This document shows positions 1 through 5,178 of a stretch of DNA of 6,370 bases, piece by piece. The position numbers and the translations under genes were made by a program. The stretch lies in the NCBI GenBank assembly GCA_023412695.1, contig JAEYNG010000115.1:1-6370 (forward strand), in the 5' to 3' direction. How positions within the stretch are numbered: the first letter of the stretch is position 1; each line of letters starts with the position of its first letter. The stretch is from Planctomycetota bacterium. Its GTDB lineage: Bacteria; Planctomycetota; Phycisphaerae; Phycisphaerales; UBA1924. The notes beneath the pieces were generated by a model, which made no database searches, had not been told where the DNA came from, and worked only from the letters and a program-made list of their open reading frames with translations.

Positions 1-1
1 G

Positions 2-67
2 TACAAGACCGCCCGGGTCGATCCGGTTCGCCTTGCCATGCAGGATGCACGATGGCCGATGCGTTGA
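2..67 (+). CDS. 3' end of an upstream gene (partial, unidentified)
   Basis: The frame starting at base 2 is open from the window edge and ends at TGA 65-67. It encodes about 21 residues ending in QDARWPMR. Of the three forward frames here it has the best GC bias at third codon positions (about 14 of 21 codons end in G or C), as expected of coding DNA in this genome. It would overlap the lptD start at 52 by 16 bases, which suggests translational coupling. The fragment is too short to identify. The competing frame that continues into lptD is also open to the window edge, so a longer lptD N-terminus cannot be formally excluded. Confidence 0.35.
   Translation, partial: YKTARVDPVRLAMQDARWPMR
42..45 (+). 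promoter_or_regulatory. Shine-Dalgarno for lptD
   Basis: AGGA at 42-45 lies six bases before the ATG at 52. This supports 52 as the start, even though the same frame stays open to the window edge. The site lies inside the putative tail of the upstream gene. Confidence 0.5.
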
Positions 68-1821
68 AATCGTTGAGCAGTCAGTACTTGCGGGCGGGCG
101 CGGCAGCGCTGCTGCTGGTGGCCGGGCAGGCGGCCGGGCAGGACGGGCAGCCGCCCGTCGAACGCGCGCCGGCCGCGCTTTCGCAGGGGCGGCAGCCCCC
201 CCGGAACGCGGAAGCGATCACCGGGCGGGACTTCGCGGACATGCTGGTACCGGGGGCGGTGCAGATCGCGAACGTGGATCTGTCGTGCGCAAAGATGTGG
301 GTGTGGAACGAGAACGCCGGCGGTGGGGAGAACCCGGTCCAGCGGCTCCTGATCCAGGGGGATGTGCGGGCGGAGATCGGGGCGTACCGGTTCAGCGCGG
401 CGCAGGCGGTGGTGTGGGTCGAGCAGCTCACGCAGGGGGACGGGGAGCGCGCGCCGATCCGGCAGGTGGCGGTGTACTTCGATCGCGTGTCGGACCCTGG
501 GGCGGAGGCGGGGTTCGCGCAGGCGGGGGACCGGCTGCTGGTGACGGGCATCCTTCAAGGGGAGCTGACGATCCGGTTCGATGCGCTGGTGCGCGGGCGG
601 CCGGACCAGCCGGATGTGCAGTTCGTCCGCGAGGGGGAGCGGCGGCTGACAAACTTCCTGCGGGAGCAGGCGGGGTTCGAGGTCGAGGAGCGTGAGCATC
701 GCGCGGGGGCGGGAGGAACACGGCGGCCGGGCGTCGATCGGCCGTTCGAGCCGAACTCGCCCTTGGCACAGCGCGCGCCGGGCGCGGCGGAAGAGACCGA
801 GATCGAGCCGCCGACGCAGCAGCCGATCTTCGGGCGCGAGGGCGTGATCACGTTCGCGGTCGGGACGAACCGGCACCAGCCCGAGCCGGGAACCGGGCCG
901 GATGACGGCGAGCCGGTGCGCGTGATCGCGGGGACGGACGGGCAGGACACGACGATGCTGATGTCGGGCGGGGTGCTGATGCAGTATCAGCAGCTCGCGC
1001 GGAACCGCACGCTGCAGATCAACGCGCAGCGCGCGGTGGTGTTCTTCGAGCCGGGCCCGCTGACGGAGCTGCTGCAGTTCGACGTGGACAAGGTGAAGGG
1101 GATCTATCTCGAGGGGGACGTCGTGGCAACGGACGGGACGTACACGCTGCGCGGGCCGCGGGTGTACTACGACGTCAAGAACAACCGCGCGACGATGGTG
1201 GACGCGGTGTTCAGCACGTACGACGCGCGGCGGGGGATTCCGATCTACGTGCGGGCGAAGGAGATTCGGCAGCAGTCTGCGAACCAGTGGGAGACACGCC
1301 GGGCGCGTCTCTCGACGACCTCGTTCTTCGACCCGATGCTGCAGATCGGCACGAACACCGTGACGATCACGCAGGAGACGGTGCCGAGCAGCCGCGGCGG
1401 CGGGGACGGGGGCGTGGGCGACCTTGGGCTCGGCGGCGGCACGCCGGGCGTCGAGGCGTCGGGCGAGCTGACGCGGACGCGGTTCGACGCCAAGGGCGTG
1501 ACGCTGCAGGCGGGCGGGGTGCCGTTCTTCTGGTACCCACGGTTCCGGGGCGAGCTCGAGAACTTCCCGCTGCGGGACATCCGGCTGGAGAGCTCGTCAG
1601 GGTCGGGGCCGGCGGTCAAGACGGCGTGGGACCTCTTCGGCGTGACCGGCACGCGGCCGTGGGACGGGGTCGATCTGAACGTGCTGGCCGACTGGTACTT
1701 CGATCGCGGGCCGGCGGTCGGCGTCGACGGCGACTGGGAGAGCGAGGACGCGCGCGGTCGCATCCTGGCGTACACGCTGCCGATCGACTTCGGGCGCGAC
1801 TCGCTCGCGAGCGGCGCGTAG
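52..1821 (+). CDS. lptD: LPS-assembly protein LptD, N-terminal part (ends at in-frame TAG)
   Basis: This is the N-terminal 589 residues of an LptD/OstA-family protein, the outer-membrane barrel that inserts lipopolysaccharide into the outer leaflet. Residues 1-30 look like a signal peptide: Lys6 and Arg14, then an Ala/Leu-rich core, with likely cleavage near AAG-QDG. Residues about 65-205 form a first OstA/LptA-like beta segment (GDVRAEIGAYRFSAAQAVVW near 103-122). A Pro/Glu/Arg-rich linker follows at about 220-275. A second, more typical OstA segment spans about 290-440 (EGDVVATDGTY near 354-364, then the YYDVKNNRATM stretch). A Gly-rich linker lies at 447-466. VPFFWYP (490-496) is the usual LptD transition into the barrel, and the first barrel strands follow. 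The frame stops at TAG 1819-1821 but continues after it with no shift, so this is probably half of one gene. Only one Cys (C79) is present. Family identification is firm. Whether the truncated product is real or functional is not known. Confidence 0.88.
   Translation: MADALKSLSSQYLRAGAAALLLVAGQAAGQDGQPPVERAPAALSQGRQPPRNAEAITGRDFADMLVPGAVQIANVDLSCAKMWVWNENAGGGENPVQRLLIQGDVRAEIGAYRFSAAQAVVWVEQLTQGDGERAPIRQVAVYFDRVSDPGAEAGFAQAGDRLLVTGILQGELTIRFDALVRGRPDQPDVQFVREGERRLTNFLREQAGFEVEEREHRAGAGGTRRPGVDRPFEPNSPLAQRAPGAAEETEIEPPTQQPIFGREGVITFAVGTNRHQPEPGTGPDDGEPVRVIAGTDGQDTTMLMSGGVLMQYQQLARNRTLQINAQRAVVFFEPGPLTELLQFDVDKVKGIYLEGDVVATDGTYTLRGPRVYYDVKNNRATMVDAVFSTYDARRGIPIYVRAKEIRQQSANQWETRRARLSTTSFFDPMLQIGTNTVTITQETVPSSRGGGDGGVGDLGLGGGTPGVEASGELTRTRFDAKGVTLQAGGVPFFWYPRFRGELENFPLRDIRLESSSGSGPAVKTAWDLFGVTGTRPWDGVDLNVLADWYFDRGPAVGVDGDWESEDARGRILAYTLPIDFGRDSLASGA
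1819..1821 (+). other. lptD: In-frame amber codon interrupting lptD
   Basis: TAG at 1819-1821 is the only stop between 52 and the TAA at 3286-3288 in this frame. The residues before it (LASGA) and after it (KGFDHEFRGIVLAEH) read as continuous LptD barrel. One base change would restore a sense codon (Tyr, Gln, Glu, Lys, Trp, Ser or Leu), giving a 1078-residue protein. The other stops visible in the window are TGA or TAA, so nothing here suggests general TAG reassignment. Possible causes are a pseudogene mutation, a sequencing or assembly error, or programmed readthrough. The first two seem likelier. Confidence 0.85.
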
Positions 1822-1851
1822 AAGGGGTTCGACCATGAGTTCCGCGGCATC

Positions 1852-3288
1852 GTGCTGGCCGAGCACCTGCAGAAGCTCGACGAGTTCTGGTCGATCCAGC
1901 TCGAGGGCGGGACGATCTCCGACGAGACGTTCGTGGACGCGTTCTTCCGCGAGTACGGCGTGAGCGGGCGCGAGTTCACCAACGCGCTGTTCATCAAGCG
2001 GCAGGAGGACAACACCGCGCTGTCGTTCCTGGCCAAGGGCGAGCACATCGACTTCACGCCGAACCAGTATCTCCTGCAGAGCCTCGGGTACAACACCGAC
2101 AAGCTGCCGGAGCTGCGGTACACGCGCCTGGCCGACGACATCTTCGCGGGCAACTCGCCGGGGTGGCTGACGTACTCGTCTGATTACCGCGCCTCGCGGA
2201 TGCAGCTCAACTTCACGGAGCCGACGGCGTCGGAGCTCGGGTTCGACACGCTCGGGCGGTCGCGCGCGGCGTTCGGGCTCGCGCCCAACGAGTCGATCGG
2301 CGACCGGCTGCGGGCGCGCGGGCTCCACGAGTCGGACGTCATGCGGTTCGACACGCGGCACGAGCTGGCGGGCACGTTCGACCTCGCGCCGTTCAAGCTC
2401 AACCCGTTCGTGGTCGGCCGGTTCACCGGGTACGACGAGACGTTCGAGGAGTTCTCCGGCGACACCGAGCAGGACAGCTACCGCACGTGGTACGCCGTGG
2501 GCATGCGGGCCTCGACGCAGATCACCCGCGTCAACGACAGCGTCGAGTCCGATTTCTTCGACCTGCACCGCACGCGTCACATCATCGAGCCGAACGTGAC
2601 GGTGTGGTACGCGGGCGCGAACCTGTCGCAGAACGACCTGCCGGTGTACGACGACGAGGTCGAGTCGCTGGCGACGGGCGCGTCGATGCGGGCGGGGATC
2701 ACGCAGACGTGGCAGACGCAGCGCGGCGGGCCGGGCAGGTGGCGGAGCGTCGATTTCTTCAAGCTGCGCACCGATTACATCACCAGCTCCGCCGACGCGG
2801 ACCGCGAGTCGCCGATCGGGCGGTTCTTCGATTACCGGCCGGAATACTCCTACCTGGGCGACTTTGCGCTCGCCGAGGCGACGTGGCAGGTGACCGACGC
2901 GGTCGCGCTCGCCGCGAGCACGATCTACGACTTCGACGATGCGCAGCCGGCGCGGACGACCGCGGGCGGGATCATCCAGCACTCGCCGGAGTTCGCCTCC
3001 TTCGCCGAGATCCGATACATCAACGCGCTGGACGTGACGTACCTCGACTTCGGCGCTTCGTACCAGCTCACGCGGCGGTACAGCATCAGCCTCGGAGCGA
3101 CGTACGACACGGACGAGGACGAGTTCCAGCGGGTCAGCTCGACCGTCCGCCGCCGCGGCCCGGAGGTCACGTTCGGGCTCTCGTTCAGCTACGACAACAT
3201 CGCCGACGAGACGGGCGTCGGGATCGTGTTCGAGCCGCAGGGCGTCCGTCAGGACCAGCTTGACCGGCTCCGCGGCCTCGGACGCTAA
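1852..3288 (+). CDS. lptD: LPS-assembly protein LptD, C-terminal beta-barrel part
   Basis: This is the C-terminal barrel half of LptD, in the same frame as the upstream half. The frame is open from 1822, directly after the amber codon. GTG 1852 is only the first usable start and has no Shine-Dalgarno; the nearby ATG at 1835 is in another frame. Independent translation is therefore unsupported. The sequence shows alternating aromatic/polar beta-strands rich in Asp, Glu, Arg and Tyr. It carries LptD hallmarks: GTISDETFVDAFF early on, LPELRYTRLADD near 2101-2140, and RHIIEPNVTVWY at 2575-2610, the conserved late-barrel R-H-x3-P block. The last strand lies near FGLSFSYDN, followed by a tail of about 25 residues. 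There are no Cys residues. The barrel sits in the outer membrane and would partner an LptE-like plug, which is not seen here. Without the N-terminal half it would lack a signal peptide and could not reach the membrane. Confidence 0.85.
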   Translation: MLAEHLQKLDEFWSIQLEGGTISDETFVDAFFREYGVSGREFTNALFIKRQEDNTALSFLAKGEHIDFTPNQYLLQSLGYNTDKLPELRYTRLADDIFAGNSPGWLTYSSDYRASRMQLNFTEPTASELGFDTLGRSRAAFGLAPNESIGDRLRARGLHESDVMRFDTRHELAGTFDLAPFKLNPFVVGRFTGYDETFEEFSGDTEQDSYRTWYAVGMRASTQITRVNDSVESDFFDLHRTRHIIEPNVTVWYAGANLSQNDLPVYDDEVESLATGASMRAGITQTWQTQRGGPGRWRSVDFFKLRTDYITSSADADRESPIGRFFDYRPEYSYLGDFALAEATWQVTDAVALAASTIYDFDDAQPARTTAGGIIQHSPEFASFAEIRYINALDVTYLDFGASYQLTRRYSISLGATYDTDEDEFQRVSSTVRRRGPEVTFGLSFSYDNIADETGVGIVFEPQGVRQDQLDRLRGLGR

Positions 3289-3380
3289 CCCCCCTCGCCC
3301 CCGCCCTGCCACGCCCCGCCCTATACCACACCCGCGGGTTCTCCGGTCCTTCTCTCGACAAGCCTCCCATTCTTCGCCCG
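3289..3380 (+). terminator. C-rich, G-poor spacer after lptD: possible Rho-dependent termination region
   Basis: Directly after the lptD TAA the + strand switches from G-rich to C-rich. Bases 3289-3330 contain about 28 C and 5 G, and 3289-3380 about 51 C and 15 G. C-over-G tracts of this kind are typical of Rho loading (rut) sites. No GC-hairpin-plus-T-tract terminator is visible. A 10-base palindrome (ACCCGCGGGT, 3330-3339) is the only notable symmetry. Composition alone is weak evidence. Confidence 0.3.
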
Positions 3381-3405
3381 GCTGTGCTGATTTGTGGTTT
3401 GGCGG

Positions 3406-3446
3406 CGCCTAACGGTGGCGAGAGTTTGGATACGCTTGGTCTCGCC
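3406..3446 (+). promoter_or_regulatory. Inverted repeats in the argJ leader
   Basis: GGCGAGA (3417-3423) pairs perfectly with TCTCGCC (3440-3446) across a 16-base loop, ending ten bases before the argJ Shine-Dalgarno. The GGCG at 3417-3420 could instead pair with CGCC at 3406-3409, so the two stems exclude each other. This could be a leader structure affecting argJ translation. It is short, matches no known riboswitch, and may be chance in GC-rich DNA. Confidence 0.2.
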
Positions 3447-3456
3447 CTTTGCAACC

Positions 3457-3461
3457 AGGAG
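3457..3461 (+). promoter_or_regulatory. Shine-Dalgarno that sets the argJ TTG start
   Basis: AGGAG at 3457-3461 is seven bases before TTG 3469. It decides against the upstream in-frame GTG at 3394, which has no ribosome-binding site and would add 25 residues unlike any ArgJ N-terminus. Confidence 0.75.
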
Positions 3462-3468
3462 CTGCCCC

Positions 3469-4764
3469 TTGTCGATCACCCGTCCGCTCGGGTTTCGTGC
3501 CGCGGCGACCACCGCCGGGATCAAGCCGTCCGGCAAGCCGGATCTTGCGCTCATCGTGTGCGACCCTGTGACGCCGCAGGCGCTCAGGGGGCACGGGGCG
3601 ACGATCGAGTCGCGGCTGTCGTCGGCGGCGGTGTTTACGCAGAACGCTGTGGTGGGCGCGCCGGTGGAAGTCGGCCGCGCGTGGCGGGCGCGCTACGGCG
3701 CAGGGCAGGCGGCGGCGCTGCGGGCGGTGCTCATCAACGCGGGGTGCTCGAACGCGGCGACGGGTGAGCCGGGCGTGCAGGATGCAAAGCTGACGATGCG
3801 GATGGTCGCGGGTCAGGTCGGGTGCGAGCACGACGAGGTGATGCCGTCCTCGACGGGCGTGATCGGGCACCGGCTGCCGGTGACGAAGATCGAGGCCGCG
3901 CTGCCGGGGCTGGTGAGGTCGCTCTCACGCGGGCACGAGGTGGATGAGGCGGCGGCACGGGCGATCATGACGACGGACCTTGTGCCGAAGCAGGCGCACC
4001 GGGAGGTCGAGATCCGCGGGCACGCGGTGCACATCGGCGCGATCGCGAAGGGGTCGGGGATGATCGCGCCGCGGCTGGACTCGGCGGGGGACACGGGCGG
4101 CTCGCCGCACGGGACGATGCTGGCGTTCATCACGACGGACGCGTGCGTGAACGGCGCGTGCATGCAGCGGGCGCTCGGGCATGCCTGCCGCGAGAGCTTC
4201 AACCGGGTGAGCGTGGATGCGCACCCCTCGTGCTCGGACACGGTGCTGCTGTTGGCGAGCGGGGCCGCGCCGGTGGGGCCGTTCCACGCGGGGGATCCGG
4301 AGTTCCTAGCGTTCCAGGCCGCGCTGACGAGCCTGTGCCAGGAGCTGGCGACGAAGGTGGTGCGCGACGGCGAGGGCGCGACGCGGCTGTTCCGCGTGGA
4401 GGTTCGCGGGGCACGGAGCAACGAAGAGGCGGCGGCGATGGCGCGGGCGGTGGTGGATTCGCCGCTGGTGAAGTGCGCGATCCACGGGCGCGACCCAAAC
4501 TGGGGCCGGATCGTGACGGCCGCGGGGAACGCGGGGATCCGGTTCGATCCGTCGGAGGCGTCGCTGACGATCGGCGGGGTCGAGGTGTACCGCGCGGGCG
4601 TGCCGACGGAGGTCGCCAAGGGGGATTCGCGGCTCGCGGCGGCGATGAATGCGGACCCGGTGATGTGCGAGCTGAGCGTCGGCGACGGGGACGGGCACGC
4701 GTGGATGATGGGGTGCGACCTGAGCGCGGAGTATGTGCGGATCAACGCGGATTACACGACGTGA
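3469..4764 (+). CDS. argJ: ArgJ: glutamate N-acetyltransferase / amino-acid N-acetyltransferase
   Basis: ArgJ transfers the acetyl group of N-acetylornithine to glutamate, recycling acetyl in cytoplasmic arginine biosynthesis. Some ArgJ enzymes also use acetyl-CoA to make N-acetylglutamate. The product is 431 residues from a TTG start, close to family length; LSITRPLGFRAAATTAGIK matches the usual N-terminus. Family landmarks are the FTQNAVVGAPV block, the INAGCSNAATG block (usually NSGNANAxTG), STGVIG (128-133, oxyanion-hole Thr129/Gly130), Lys194 in KGSGMIAP, Thr216 in TMLAFITTDA (the self-cleavage nucleophile), DGEGATR (300-306), DPNWGRI (342-348) and the C-terminal CDLSAEYVRINADYTT. Self-cleavage before Thr216 would give two chains of about 215 residues each. 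The segment before Thr216 is unusual: residues 202-215 replace the usual three (NMA), and Gly, not Ala, precedes the Thr. The gene seems to be transcribed alone: other arg genes are absent and the next gene converges on it. Confidence 0.96.
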   Translation: MSITRPLGFRAAATTAGIKPSGKPDLALIVCDPVTPQALRGHGATIESRLSSAAVFTQNAVVGAPVEVGRAWRARYGAGQAAALRAVLINAGCSNAATGEPGVQDAKLTMRMVAGQVGCEHDEVMPSSTGVIGHRLPVTKIEAALPGLVRSLSRGHEVDEAAARAIMTTDLVPKQAHREVEIRGHAVHIGAIAKGSGMIAPRLDSAGDTGGSPHGTMLAFITTDACVNGACMQRALGHACRESFNRVSVDAHPSCSDTVLLLASGAAPVGPFHAGDPEFLAFQAALTSLCQELATKVVRDGEGATRLFRVEVRGARSNEEAAAMARAVVDSPLVKCAIHGRDPNWGRIVTAAGNAGIRFDPSEASLTIGGVEVYRAGVPTEVAKGDSRLAAAMNADPVMCELSVGDGDGHAWMMGCDLSAEYVRINADYTT

Positions 4765-4775
4765 GCGTCGTCACG
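4756..4775. terminator. Hairpin across the two convergent stop codons
   Basis: ACGACG (4756-4761) and CGTCGT (4766-4771) form a perfect 6-bp stem whose TGAG loop contains the argJ stop codon. An overlapping alternative stem pairs CGTGA (4760-4764) with TCACG (4771-4775). There is no T-tract after it on either strand; the run of five A at 4778-4782 lies on the wrong side for the minus strand. It may act as a weak bidirectional terminator or transcript end. Confidence 0.3.
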
Positions 4776-5145
4776 GCAAAAAGGCGACGAGCATCAGCGC
4801 GACGGTAACAAGGCCGAGCGCGATTCCCGCAAGCATCTTCTTCCAGCTTCGATCAAACTTGTTCCAGACGATCGCGTCTTCAGCTTCGACCGATACGCCG
4901 CACTCGGGGCAAGCGCTCGCTTTCTCGAGCGTGTGGACAAGGTCATAGCCGCACGCCGCGCAATGTGGATGAGCGTTGCGGAAACGGCCCAGCCAGCCAT
5001 CGAGGATCAGCGACCCGCTGACGAAGAGAAGCGGAATCAATAAAAGGTGAAGCAGGTACACGGAAACAGGATAATCCGTCACCCTCACCCATGGCAGGAT
5101 ACGCCGCAAGGAGAGTGATGATGAAGGGCCACTTCTACCGGTCAT
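4771..5145 (-). CDS. Zinc-ribbon protein with two membrane segments (planctomycete CGYDL type), function unknown
   Basis: This is a 124-residue protein read from ATG 5145. Residues about 27-48 form a hydrophobic membrane segment. Then comes a CxxC...CxxC zinc ribbon (C62, C65, C79, C82) in the arrangement HCAACGYDL...CPECG, and a second membrane segment at about 104-122 runs to the C-terminus (FLP). The C-x2-CGYDL...CPECG signature is very common in planctomycete membrane proteins of unknown role. An in-frame ATG at 5196 would add 17 residues but overlap the divergent HMG-CoA lyase start by 18 bases. Neither start has a clear Shine-Dalgarno; I prefer 5145. Its stop is six bases from that of argJ, tail to tail. 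Its GC content is much lower than its neighbours' (32 of 60 bases at 4801-4860 and 30 of 60 at 5041-5100, against 44 of 60 inside argJ at 4021-4080). That suggests different constraint or later arrival. No catalytic motif is seen. Confidence 0.82.
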   Translation of the reverse strand: MTGRSGPSSSLSLRRILPWVRVTDYPVSVYLLHLLLIPLLFVSGSLILDGWLGRFRNAHPHCAACGYDLVHTLEKASACPECGVSVEAEDAIVWNKFDRSWKKMLAGIALGLVTVALMLVAFLP

Positions 5146-5163
5146 CGTACAGTCACGGAACGC

Positions 5164-5172
5164 TGTTATGAT
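5164..5172 (+). promoter_or_regulatory. Extended -10 promoter for the HMG-CoA lyase operon (probably leaderless)
   Basis: TGTTATGAT matches the extended -10 pattern TGnTATAAT with one mismatch and stands out in GC-rich DNA. No good -35 is seen, which is normal for extended -10 promoters. It ends at 5172 and the GTG start is at 5179, so a usual start site would fall on or next to the first codon. No Shine-Dalgarno precedes the GTG, which fits leaderless translation. Confidence 0.5.
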
Positions 5173-5178
5173 GTTTGC

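Noticed and set aside
33..695. 220-codon + strand frame overlapping the start of lptD
   Set aside because: It is Gly/Arg/Ala-rich shadow translation. The other frame has a signal peptide and OstA-like sequence.
1819..1821. Pyrrolysine or selenocysteine codon
   Set aside because: LptD is not a known pyrrolysine protein and UAG does not encode selenocysteine. No other in-frame TAG is seen in the window, so there is no support beyond the single codon.
1835..1837. ATG shortly after the amber codon as a restart site for the C-terminal half
   Set aside because: It is in a different frame from the lptD barrel and has no Shine-Dalgarno.
1245..2153. 302-codon minus-strand open frame across the amber site
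   Set aside because: It has low-complexity Ser/Pro/Arg composition and no recognisable family. It does not offer an alternative explanation for the TAG.
1597..3312. 571-codon open frame on the minus strand, antisense to lptD
   Set aside because: Its translation is Arg/Val/Glu/Asp/Pro-rich with no domain or motif, as expected for the antisense of a GC-rich barrel gene. The + strand reading has clear LptD motifs.
3330..3339. Palindrome ACCCGCGGGT as an operator
   Set aside because: It is only ten bases, single copy, GC-only apart from its ends and not linked to a visible promoter. Chance is likely.
3394..3468. N-terminal extension of ArgJ from GTG 3394
   Set aside because: The extension is unlike ArgJ and has no ribosome-binding site, whereas TTG 3469 has AGGAG at ideal spacing and a typical ArgJ start.
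3813..4745. 310-codon minus-strand frame opposite argJ
   Set aside because: It is a Ser/Ala/Pro-rich shadow. The + strand has every ArgJ landmark.
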